NCBI GenBank assembly: GCA_003542575.1
Contig: DPKJ01000012.1
Span: 1-14,266, forward strand
Reading direction: 5' to 3'
Source: Rikenellaceae bacterium
GTDB lineage: Bacteria > Bacteroidota > Bacteroidia > Bacteroidales > UBA932
DNA: 14,266 nucleotides
The position numbers and the translations under genes were made by a program. Below the pieces are notes generated by a model. The model was not told where the DNA came from, made no database searches, and saw only the letters and a list, made by a program, of their open reading frames with translations. Positions 7,377 to 14,045 of this stretch are shown one piece after another. Numbering within the stretch: position 1 is the first letter of the stretch; each line of letters opens with the position of its first letter.

Positions 7377-7639
7377 ACTGAAATTATATCCCAAAATAGG
7401 ATACTGTAAGTTGAAATAGTTGAACATATTACAATGCATTTATATACAGAAAATTCATTCGAAAACGATTTGAAAAAGATTCGAAAAAATTATACGAAAA
7501 GATTATAAAACGAATTAAAACAGAATCAAAAATACACATCACAAATCAGCACATGAATAATTCTAAATAACTGAATTCCAATAATAAAAAAATTTAAAAT
7601 AATTGAATCCCAATAATAAATAATCTTAAAAAACAGCAA
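7377..7639. other. AT-rich spacer with a short direct repeat
   Basis: This spacer is very AT-rich and contains no supported gene. The segment 7440-7530 has reiterated TTCGAAAA / ACGAAAA-like motifs. A 21-bp direct repeat with two mismatches occurs at 7568-7588 and 7600-7620 (TAACTGAATTCCAATAATAA against TAATTGAATCCCAATAATAA), just upstream of the peroxiredoxin-like gene. No confident promoter or terminator was found. Confidence 0.6.
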
Positions 7640-8254
7640 ATGAAAACAATCTCTAAAATAGCAGGGTTACTCATGATAACTCTTTTCTCCTTTGGCACTC
7701 TTAGTGCGCAGGGGGGGTACAAAATTGGTGACGAGGCAACTGACTTTAAGTTGAAAAATGTTGACAACAAAATGGTTTCGATGGCAGACTTCAAAGATGC
7801 CAAAGGTTTTATAGTGATTTTCACTTGCAACCACTGCCCATATTCAAAGGCTTATGAAGATAGAAAGATCGCTCTTTCCAAAAAGTATGCACCGCTGGGA
7901 TATCCGGTAATTGCAATCAATCCTAACGATCCGGCTGCAGAGCCTATGGACAGCTTTGAACTGATGCAGGTGCGTGCAAAGGAGAAGAATTTTCCTTACC
8001 CATACCTCTTTGATGACGGTCAAAAAATTTATCCTCAATACGGAGCCACAAGAACTCCTCATGTATTTGTGCTCAAAAAAGAGAACAACAAACATATTGT
8101 CAAATACATAGGTGCTATTGATGACAATTACAAAAATGCAAATGACGTTTCCAACAAGTATGTAGAGGCTGCCGTTGATGCACTTTTAGCAGGTAAAGAG
8201 GTCGAGGTTAAGACAACCGTTGCGGTCGGTTGTTCGATTAAGGTTAAGAAATAA
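7640..8254 (+). CDS. Secreted peroxiredoxin-like (AhpC/TSA fold) thioredoxin-family protein
   Basis: This 204-residue exported protein has the thioredoxin fold. Its signal peptide (MKTISKIAGLLMITLFSFGT, then LSAQ) probably ends near residue 23-24. The domain begins YKIGDEATDFKLKNVD (27-42) and holds the motif FTCNHCPYSK (61-70) with Cys 63 and Cys 66, which is the pattern of the peroxiredoxin-like-1 group. The cis-proline loop is GATRTPHVFVL (136-146). A third cysteine lies near the C-terminus in VGCSIK (Cys 198), also typical of that group. The catalytic role of this group is poorly defined. A periplasmic thiol redox or peroxide role is an inference. An intrinsic terminator lies 60 bp after the stop. 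The last 51 bases of the gene recur downstream at 8481-8531. Confidence 0.88.
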   Translation: MKTISKIAGLLMITLFSFGTLSAQGGYKIGDEATDFKLKNVDNKMVSMADFKDAKGFIVIFTCNHCPYSKAYEDRKIALSKKYAPLGYPVIAINPNDPAAEPMDSFELMQVRAKEKNFPYPYLFDDGQKIYPQYGATRTPHVFVLKKENNKHIVKYIGAIDDNYKNANDVSNKYVEAAVDALLAGKEVEVKTTVAVGCSIKVKK

Positions 8255-8314
8255 AGTGACTACAAACGAGTTGCAACATAGTGATAACAACGTGACAATT
8301 GTGTGACAATTGGT

Positions 8315-8338
8315 GCCGGCTATTTAGCCGGCTTTTTT
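8315..8338 (+). terminator. Intrinsic terminator of the peroxiredoxin-like gene
   Basis: The stem GCCGGCT/AGCCGGC (8315-8321 with 8326-8332) is followed directly by six T residues. It lies 60 bp after the stop codon and is duplicated at 8681-8704. The flanks CAATTGG and CCAATTG also form an outer inverted pair around it. Confidence 0.88.
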
Positions 8339-8363
8339 ATTGATTGGAACCACGTGCCAATTG

Positions 8364-8470
8364 ATCCCTGGGAATTCTTTCCTTTTCGTTGATAATCTGA
8401 CAGTTAACATAAATTGCGACAATTGGTTAACAGATTGATAATGAGGCAAAAGGAAAGAATTCCCAGGGAT
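8364..8470. repeat. Family B inverted-repeat element, 107 bp (copy B3)
   Basis: The 23-bp arms 8364-8386 and 8448-8470 are perfect inverted repeats (ATCCCTGGGAATTCTTTCC, then TTTT). Inside, GATAATCTGACAGTTAAC can pair with GTTAACAGATTGATAAT with a small bulge. The element lies just after the terminator. Confidence 0.92.
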
Positions 8471-8480
8471 TGAAAGGTTT

Positions 8481-8537
8481 GAGGTTAAGACAACCGTTGC
8501 GGTCGGTTGTTCGATTAAGGTTAAGAAATAAAGTGAC
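8481..8537 (+). pseudogene. Duplicated 3' tail of the peroxiredoxin-like gene
   Basis: These 57 bases are identical to 8204-8260, which hold the last 16 codons, the stop codon and six following bases of the peroxiredoxin-like gene. The frame would encode EVKTTVAVGCSIKVKK and stop, but there is no start or upstream coding region, so it is a fragment. The joint reads AAAGGTTTGAGGTT. The left part matches the flank of B4 (AAAGGTTTCTTAGC) and the right part matches the gene (GAGGTCGAGGTT), as expected for a tandem duplication through a few bases of homology. Confidence 0.93.
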
Positions 8538-8560
8538 AAACAGCTGAAACAGTGTGAGAA

Positions 8561-8648
8561 CAGTTTAATCACAGAATGAAAACAGTTTAGTCACATTGTG
8601 ATAATGACGTTACTACTGTATGATAGAAGTTTAGTCACATTGTGATAA
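8561..8648. repeat. 22-bp-phased repeats with TCACA-T-TGTGA dyad
   Basis: Starts at 8561, 8583 and 8627 (spacing 22 and 44) give CAGTTTAATCACA, CAGTTTAGTCACATTGTGATAA and AAGTTTAGTCACATTGTGATAA. The unit between them, 8605-8626, is a weaker match. Each good unit contains the hyphenated dyad TCACATTGTGA (8591-8601 and 8635-8645). A related but decayed stretch (ACATAGTGATAACAACGTGAC) occurs at the equivalent place in the first unit, about 8276-8296. The function is unknown: protein-binding dyads or transcript hairpins are possible. Confidence 0.75.
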
Positions 8649-8680
8649 TTGGATAACTGTTTGATTGTAAAACAATTGGT

Positions 8681-8704
8681 GCCGGCTGAATAGCCGGCTT
8701 TTTT
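8681..8704 (+). terminator. Second, duplicated intrinsic terminator
   Basis: The stem GCCGGCT/AGCCGGC (8681-8687 with 8692-8698), with a GAAT loop and six T residues, is a near copy of the terminator at 8315-8338. The surrounding CAATTGGT and ATGCCAATTG are also shared. It has no gene of its own and acts at most as a back-up terminator. Confidence 0.85.
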
Positions 8705-8730
8705 ATTGATGGGGGGCCGCATGCCAATTG

Positions 8731-8837
8731 ATCCCTGGGAATTCTTTCCTTTTCGTTGATAATCTGATAGTTAACCGATTTTACAATAATTGCTTAATTT
8801 ATTGATAATGAGGCAAAAGGAAAGAATTCCCAGGGAT
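8731..8837. repeat. Family B inverted-repeat element, 107 bp (copy B4)
   Basis: The 23-bp perfect arms 8731-8753 and 8815-8837 are identical to those of B3. The outer blocks TCGTTGATAATCTGA and ATTGATAATGAGGC are conserved, while the central ~35 bp differ. It is followed by TGAAAGGTTT as B3 is, then by unique sequence leading to the cyanophycinase-like gene. Confidence 0.92.
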
Positions 8838-8866
8838 TGAAAGGTTTCTTAGCAAGCGGCGAATGT

Positions 8867-8874
8867 TATTTTTG
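8867..8874 (+). promoter_or_regulatory. Candidate -7 box of the cyanophycinase-like gene
   Basis: TATTTTTG matches the Bacteroidota -7 consensus TAnnTTTG exactly and would start transcription about 45 bp before the ATG. The expected TTTG at -33 is not at the right spacing (GGTTT is the nearest), so the call is tentative. Confidence 0.35.
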
Positions 8875-8926
8875 CTAAATTGCACTACTAACAGACTCAT
8901 TCAAAACTCAACAACACTCTATTCAT

Positions 8927-10027
8927 ATGAAATTAACTTCAAGCACTTTAGGTAAGATAATCCTCTGCAAATCTCCTGACACAACCATTTGTGAGCAAGC
9001 TATTATAAGTCTTTACAAATCTGCAAAAACAGCCCTTTCAAAAACTGTCATTTGCACATTTGCATCACTTGCGATCTTCACACTTGCTTCAATTGACTTA
9101 AGCGCCAATTCTATTGACCCGGTTGGTACATGTTCAAATGATATAGTTTATGCAAATTATATTGCCAACCATCAAACGGGTACAAATCCCAATGGTACGT
9201 TTTCAAATGACCCGGTTCCCGGCAAGCCAAAGGGGAAATTGTACATTATTGGAGGTGGGAGCAGGCCGGTAACAATGATAAGGCAAATTGCTGAACTTTC
9301 CGGAACTACTCAAAGCGGTTACGCCTTTGTTCTTCCGATGTCAAGCGGTGAGCCGGAGAGTGCTATTGAGAGAGCTAAAAATGATTTTTATTCTGTTGGA
9401 GTCAAGAAAGTTACTGGCTTTAATTTTAGATCTGACAGCAACTTAGGTGCTTCGAATGACAACATTGCCAGTGAATTGTATTTGAAAATGATTGATTCAT
9501 TAAGAAATGCTAAGCTAATTTATATCCCTGGCGGCGTGCAGAGTAATTTTATGAGTGCAATAAAAAACACAGCAGTTGCAGAGGCCATCCACTATGCATA
9601 TCAAAATGGTGCTCTTATTTCCGGAACCAGTGCGGGGGCTGCCGTGATGAGCCGTTTAATGATAACCGGGAATCAGCTCAATCCCCGTCCGGGCAACGGT
9701 TATGTGACAATTGCACAGAATAATATGGAGTTAGAAGAGGGACTTGGATTGTTACAGGATGTGATAATTGATCAGCATTTTATTATGAGACAACGTCTTA
9801 ACAGGTTGGTCTCAGTAGCGATAGAGTACCCCGAAACTTTGTGCATTGGAATTGATGAATCAACTGCCATAATTGTTGATGGAGATATTGCCACCGTAGC
9901 CGGGGAGAGTCAGGTAATTGTAATTAAAAACCAGAATGGTAAAAAAGCAATATTAAATGGTCTTCTTGGTGCTAAAAACATGGAGTTAAGCGTATATTTG
10001 CCGGGCGAATGTTTTAAGTTAAAATGA
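8927..10027 (+). CDS. Cyanophycinase-like exported serine peptidase (family S51)
   Basis: Residues about 100-350 form the class-I-glutamine-amidotransferase-like fold of peptidase family S51. The parts seen are KLYIIGGGSRP (104-114), YIPGGVQSNF (199-208) and the nucleophile elbow ISGTSAGAAVMS (231-242) with Ser 235. DQHFIMRQRLNRL (282-294) follows with His 284, and then GIDESTAIIVDG (308-319) with Glu 311. The order Ser-His-Glu and the motifs match cyanophycinases, which cut beta-aspartyl-arginine dipeptides from cyanophycin. No cyanophycin synthetase is in the window, so a scavenging enzyme for external polymer or another acyl-peptide substrate is equally possible. The N-terminus has an unusually long polar stretch (1-38) before a hydrophobic segment (about 40-58), so it is a signal anchor or the true start is a later non-ATG codon. 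The segment 66-95 contains a short internal repeat (GTCSND/GTFSND). Confidence 0.87.
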   Translation: MKLTSSTLGKIILCKSPDTTICEQAIISLYKSAKTALSKTVICTFASLAIFTLASIDLSANSIDPVGTCSNDIVYANYIANHQTGTNPNGTFSNDPVPGKPKGKLYIIGGGSRPVTMIRQIAELSGTTQSGYAFVLPMSSGEPESAIERAKNDFYSVGVKKVTGFNFRSDSNLGASNDNIASELYLKMIDSLRNAKLIYIPGGVQSNFMSAIKNTAVAEAIHYAYQNGALISGTSAGAAVMSRLMITGNQLNPRPGNGYVTIAQNNMELEEGLGLLQDVIIDQHFIMRQRLNRLVSVAIEYPETLCIGIDESTAIIVDGDIATVAGESQVIVIKNQNGKKAILNGLLGAKNMELSVYLPGECFKLK

Positions 10028-10140
10028 TGCGCCACAGAATAATTAATTAGTGAATTTGGCGATTACAATTCATTAATAACAGTGAAGCATTACGTTAACA
10101 ATAATGCATTAACAAATCTTCAACAACAAAAAAGCAATAA

Positions 10141-10977
10141 ATGAAAACATTAATTCAAAAGGCATCAGGGGAGCTGGTACCATTCGACTCGTCAAAGCTT
10201 AGGCAGTCTCTGGTTCGTTCAGGAGCAGAAGAGGTTGTTATTGATCAGATTGTGAAGGAGATTGAGGATTGGATTTCGGGGCAGGCAGTAATTCCGAGTA
10301 ATAAGATTTATGCTCGTGCCTTCTCGATGCTTAGGAAGATGACCACCTCCAATGCTGCAAGGTACAAACTCAAGACGGCTATGATGGAACTTGGCCCTAC
10401 CGGCCACCCTTTTGAACATTTTGTCGGAGAGATTTACCGCTCTTTGGGTTTTGATGTTAAAGTTTCTGTAATTCTTGATGGACATTGCGTTACGCACGAA
10501 GTTGATGTTGTGGCCACCAAAGAGAACCATCAGCGTTTTATAGAGTGTAAATATTATCAAAGTACAGGGAAAAATGCCAATGTTCAGGTACCATTGTATA
10601 TAAGGTCGAGGGTTGATGATATTATCAGGAAGAAAAAAACTGCTTCGGGGTTTGAGAATTTCACCTTTTCGGGAGGAGTTGTTACTAATACACGTTTTAC
10701 CTCTGATGCTGAGGCCTACGGAGAGTGCAGCGGGTTGTTTCTTATGAGTTGGGATTACCCAAAGGGCAATGGGCTAAAGGACATAATTGACCGTGAGAAA
10801 ATCTTTCCGGTGACCTCTCTTTCAAACCTTACATATTCACATAAACAAGCACTTATGGATAAAGGTATTGTCATTTGCCGTCAGATTCTTAAAGATTTGA
10901 AAGTTCTTGACTCTCTCAACCTTGGAGATGTTAAGCGTCGCAAAGTTTTGGAAGAACTCAACGCTCTTGCCGGGTAA
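10141..10977 (+). CDS. ATP-cone domain fused to Mrr-type (PD-(D/E)XK) endonuclease-fold domain
   Basis: This 278-residue cytosolic protein has two recognisable parts. Residues 1-85 form an ATP-cone, the regulatory nucleotide-binding module best known from ribonucleotide reductase and NrdR (LIQKASGELVPFDSSKLRQS, then RAFSMLRK, and RYKLKTAMMELGPTGHPFE). Residues about 90-205 form a restriction-endonuclease-like core: GEIYRSLGFDVK (96-107), HEVDVVA (119-125, Asp 122) and IECKYY (134-139, Glu 135 and Lys 137), the D...ExK catalytic set of Mrr-type nucleases. The C-terminal ~50 residues are helical (SLSNLTYSHKQALMDKG...) and not assigned. There is no methyltransferase or restriction partner nearby, so nucleotide-gated DNA cleavage or DNA repair is an inference. 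The ATG at 10141 gives the full ATP-cone. The stop codon touches repeat A6. Confidence 0.87.
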   Translation: MKTLIQKASGELVPFDSSKLRQSLVRSGAEEVVIDQIVKEIEDWISGQAVIPSNKIYARAFSMLRKMTTSNAARYKLKTAMMELGPTGHPFEHFVGEIYRSLGFDVKVSVILDGHCVTHEVDVVATKENHQRFIECKYYQSTGKNANVQVPLYIRSRVDDIIRKKKTASGFENFTFSGGVVTNTRFTSDAEAYGECSGLFLMSWDYPKGNGLKDIIDREKIFPVTSLSNLTYSHKQALMDKGIVICRQILKDLKVLDSLNLGDVKRRKVLEELNALAG

Positions 10978-10978
10978 A

Positions 10979-11115
10979 TCTCCGTGCCACTTTTGGATAT
11001 ATTGCTATATATCAATAGCTAGAAAAATAGACCTTAGATTAAAAAAATATAAAAATAAAAAGTCTCATTTGTAATATACTTAATAACAAATAGTTGAACA
11101 AAAGTGGCGCGGAGA
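10979..11115. repeat. Family A inverted-repeat element, 137 bp (copy A6)
   Basis: The inner arms 10979-10995 and 11099-11115 pair with one mismatch (TCTCCGTGCCACTTTTG against TCTCCGCGCCACTTTTG). The pairing extends outward through TAAA/TTTA to GGG/CCC (10972 and 11122), so the left arm includes the stop codon of the preceding gene. The right half matches the reverse complement of the left half of A5. It could act as a 3' hairpin for the upstream transcript, but no T-run follows. Confidence 0.87.
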
Positions 11116-11283
11116 TTTACCCCTTGTCCGAATTTCTTCGTAAATTCACCTTGTAAATACTCTAAACAAATTTACAAATAACATAAGGCAACATGAATCT
11201 TGTGTTGAAAGCGCAAAACACTTGATTTTGAACATAAGATTGGAGCGCATAAGATTAAATATCAGTATTTTAAACTTAAATTT

Positions 11284-12756
11284 ATGATCCCTAAAAATAT
11301 CAAAAATATTTGCTGCATAGGTGCAGGATATGTGGGTGGCCCGACGATGACAGTTATCGCACAAAAGTGCCCTGACATCAAGGTTACAATTGTAGATGTT
11401 AACAAGGAGAAAATCGCTCGCTGGAATGGTCAGGATCTTGATAATTTACCCATTTATGAGGTTGGTCTTAAAGATATTGTATCTGAAGTAAGGGGGAAAA
11501 ATCTCTTCTTTTCTGAAGATGTAGAAAGTGCAATTAAAGAGGCGCAGATGATCTTCATTTCCGTAAACACCCCTACCAAAACATACGGACAGGGCAAGGG
11601 AATGGCTGCCGATCTTAAATATATTGAATTGTGTGCAAGGCAAATAGCCGCTGTTGCAACTGATGACAAAATAGTTGTGGAGAAATCCACAATACCTGTT
11701 CGTACTGCACAGACTCTTAAAAACATACTGGATAATACCGGAAGCAAAGTTAAGTTTCAGATTCTTTCAAATCCCGAATTCCTTGCAGAGGGTACCGCAG
11801 TAAAAGATCTGCTCAATCCCGACAGAGTTCTCATAGGAGGTGAAGAGAGTGAAGAGGGTCAGGCTGCAATAGAATCTTTGGCTGCAATATATGCCAGGTG
11901 GATACCACAGGAGAGAATAATTCGTACAAATGTCTGGAGTAGTGAGCTTTCGAAACTCACAGCCAATGCATTTCTTGCTCAAAGAATATCATCAATTAAT
12001 GCAATTTCTGCACTGTGCGAAAAAACAGGAGCTGATGTGGAGGAGGTTTCACGAGCCATTGGAATGGACAGCCGAATTGGGTCAAAATTTCTCAAAGCAT
12101 CGGTAGGATTTGGAGGTTCGTGTTTCCAGAAGGATATTCTTAATCTGGTTTATATAAGCAGAACATTGGGGCTTAGAGAGGTAGCTGATTACTGGGAGCA
12201 GGTTCTTAAGATAAACGATTATCAAAAGAGTCGTTTCGCTCAAAACATTATCTCCACTCTATTCAATACAGTATCCGATAAGAAGATCGCCTTTTTAGGA
12301 TGGGCATTTAAGAAGGAGACAAACGACACCAGAGAGAGTGCTGCCATTTATGTCGCCTGGGAGTTGCTTCAGGATCAGGCCGAAGTTCATATATATGATC
12401 CAAAAGTAAAGCCTGAACAAATTTTCAGTGATCTTAAAACAGTTTCCGGAGGTTCTTTTGTTTGTGGCAAAGGTGATGTTAAAGATGCATTATGTGAAGG
12501 CAGCAATTTGACAGGAATTTTCAAATGTAACTGCCCGGGAATCGGAACTGTATATATACATAATGACCCTTATTCTGCGATGGAGAGTGCTCACGCAGTA
12601 GCAGTTATTACCGAATGGGACGAGTTTATTGATTATGACTGGCAACGGATTTATAACAACATGAAAAAACCGTCATTTTTGTTTGACGGTAGAAATCTGC
12701 TTAACCATGCTATGCTTCAGACAATCGGGTTCAAGACATACGCAATCGGTCGCTGA
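11284..12756 (+). CDS. ugd: UDP-glucose 6-dehydrogenase, animal-like type
   Basis: This cytosolic enzyme oxidises UDP-glucose to UDP-glucuronate with two NAD+, supplying acid sugars for capsule or exopolysaccharide. At 490 residues it is longer than the common bacterial form and reads like the animal/plant branch. The NAD site is CIGAGYVGGPTM (11-22), followed by VNTPTKTYGQGKGMAADLKY (94-113), EKSTIPVRTA (133-142), the substrate segment LSNPEFLAEGTAV (161-173), KLTANAFLAQRISSINAIS (224-242), and the catalytic cysteine in GFGGSCFQKDILNLVY (Cys 280). The C-terminal nucleotide-binding domain begins near 333 (KKIAFLGWAFKKETNDTRES). The start MIPKNIKNICCIGAGYVG is natural for the family. It is convergent with the AraC-type gene, 22 bp apart. 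The identification is very strong. Confidence 0.96.
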   Translation: MIPKNIKNICCIGAGYVGGPTMTVIAQKCPDIKVTIVDVNKEKIARWNGQDLDNLPIYEVGLKDIVSEVRGKNLFFSEDVESAIKEAQMIFISVNTPTKTYGQGKGMAADLKYIELCARQIAAVATDDKIVVEKSTIPVRTAQTLKNILDNTGSKVKFQILSNPEFLAEGTAVKDLLNPDRVLIGGEESEEGQAAIESLAAIYARWIPQERIIRTNVWSSELSKLTANAFLAQRISSINAISALCEKTGADVEEVSRAIGMDSRIGSKFLKASVGFGGSCFQKDILNLVYISRTLGLREVADYWEQVLKINDYQKSRFAQNIISTLFNTVSDKKIAFLGWAFKKETNDTRESAAIYVAWELLQDQAEVHIYDPKVKPEQIFSDLKTVSGGSFVCGKGDVKDALCEGSNLTGIFKCNCPGIGTVYIHNDPYSAMESAHAVAVITEWDEFIDYDWQRIYNNMKKPSFLFDGRNLLNHAMLQTIGFKTYAIGR

Positions 12757-12778
12757 TAATTAGCATTACCTCTGCAAT

Positions 12779-13618
12779 TTACCCCCATGCTTTGGCAGTA
12801 CCCTTGCGGATTTCAGTTGGAGTTGCCCCTAAATGCATTTTGCAAAAGCGATTGAAATGAGAATAATCGGTGAAGTTGTATCTCTTCATTATCTCAGCAA
12901 TGCTCTTATTTGTCTCAACTAGTTTTCGATTAATGTCTTCTGCTCTTTTTGCAATTATCCATTGATATGGCGAAACTCCAAACAGTTCCTGAAATCTTCT
13001 ATTGAAAGTGCTTGGAGAAAGTTTAGAAGCGACAATTATCTCTTCAAGCCCTCTGTTTCTGTATGTATTCATGATAAACTTGTAGAAATCAGGGATTTCT
13101 CTATCCGCTGCAACAAAAAACTGATACAGATCCTTAGTAGAGAAACACTTTTCAAGAAGTGCAATCAGATCTATCTGCAATTTGTCCTGAAGATTTTGAG
13201 AGATATCTTTATTATGAGACAACTTTTGCTTAATGTCAAATAGATATGAGTCAACATGAGGATGGGTAGGCAACCAGGGCATCTGGTAAAGAAACTTTGT
13301 CCTCTTCAAGCCTTTTGTGTTCTTAAGCCTGTTGTAAAACTTTAACCATTGGTCGTTCAGGCAAACCCTTATTATTCTTGCATCTGAAATGGCTTCAAGC
13401 TTATAGTCATCCTGTTTTAAAATAAAAAATGTGTTTTCGCTGTAATAATACTCCTTGTATATTTCTGCCATTATTCTTATCCTACCCGACAATACAAATA
13501 TTATCATGTCTCCAAATTTACATCCGATTTTTGTTGATGCACCCTTGGATATGGCTCCATAGCAAAAGCCCTTGTTTCCGGGAACCATCTTTGAGTCAGC
13601 CCTGGTAATTGTATCCAT
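12779..13618 (-). CDS. AraC-family transcriptional regulator
   Basis: This 279-residue DNA-binding regulator has a cupin-like N-terminal sensing region (about 35-85, DMIIFVLSGRIRIMAEIY...ENTFFILKQDDYKLEAI) and a helical middle. The C-terminal AraC/XylS double helix-turn-helix is at about 180-270. The first HTH is LEEIIVASKLSPSTFNRRFQELFGVSPYQW (191-220). The second carries the usual signature SIAEIMKRYNFTDYSHFNRFCKMHLGATPTEIRKG (239-273). The ligand is unknown. It reads toward ugd and away from manC, sharing the 427-bp upstream region with manC, so control of the neighbouring sugar-nucleotide genes is plausible but unproven. This domain order is common in Bacteroidota regulators. Confidence 0.94.
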   Translation of the reverse strand: MDTITRADSKMVPGNKGFCYGAISKGASTKIGCKFGDMIIFVLSGRIRIMAEIYKEYYYSENTFFILKQDDYKLEAISDARIIRVCLNDQWLKFYNRLKNTKGLKRTKFLYQMPWLPTHPHVDSYLFDIKQKLSHNKDISQNLQDKLQIDLIALLEKCFSTKDLYQFFVAADREIPDFYKFIMNTYRNRGLEEIIVASKLSPSTFNRRFQELFGVSPYQWIIAKRAEDINRKLVETNKSIAEIMKRYNFTDYSHFNRFCKMHLGATPTEIRKGTAKAWG

Positions 13619-14045
13619 ATAGGCAAAAATTAAGTGTCGGAATCTATACTATTATCTCAATCAGCAATAAGATCACTGGTAAAGATAAAGGGGAACTTTG
13701 GGCACTTTTTTTAAATCCACCTCATTTTACTATCGAATTCGAATGTGTCGAAAAAATATCCCGCTATGAATTTAAGAAATAATGATGAGTTATGAAATAG
13801 TTTTACTTGTCAATTTCTTTCATAGTAAAATTAACTTACGGTTGAAATATATTGATTAATAGCAATTAAAATAAATTAGTTTAAAATGATTTAAAATTTT
13901 GTTTAAAAAACTGAAGATAAATTGATTAATTAAAAAATCCGCAAATTATTAATTCATTCATTTGCTCGTTTGTTATCTCTTCATATAATGAATATCTTTA
14001 TACAAAATTTAAAAAAGGTTATTTACATTAAAGTTCTATTTGAGC
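13619..14045. other. Divergent AT-rich intergenic region, AraC regulator / manC
   Basis: This 427-bp spacer is strongly AT-rich and holds no supported gene. It contains the palindrome CGAATTCG (13734-13741) inside ATCGAATTCGAATGTGTCGAA and a TATGAAA/TTTCATA pair around 13791-13823. It must carry the promoters of both divergent genes. The only candidate seen for manC is listed separately. No family A or B element is present, unlike most other gaps in the window. Confidence 0.6.
13969..14000 (+). promoter_or_regulatory. Candidate promoter of manC
   Basis: TTTG (13969-13972), a 20-bp spacer and TATCTTTA (13993-14000) fit the Bacteroidota sigma factor consensus TTTG-N19/21-TAnnTTTG with one mismatch. 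The start codon is about 45 bp downstream. Confidence 0.45.

Noticed and set aside
8442..8473. Short peptide MRQKERIPRD encoded by the end of family B elements, preceded by the in-frame stops TGA TAA TGA.
   Set aside because: It is fixed by the arm sequence itself and is not kept in B1 (which reads on to MRYKERNPRE...). There is no ribosome-binding context. The conservation is explained by pairing of the arms.
1..8837. Target-site duplications flanking family A or B elements.
   Set aside because: The flanks of each copy were compared. Only AT-rich or 2-3-base coincidences were seen, so no duplication can be claimed.
8364..8837. CRISPR-like array from the regular B3/B4 repeats and the 22-bp repeats.
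   Set aside because: The repeats are inverted or directly abutting, with no unique spacers of constant length and no cas genes.
308..11115. Family A elements as ordinary intrinsic terminators.
   Set aside because: They occur upstream of ahcY and between divergent genes as well as after genes, and no T-run follows the outer stem.
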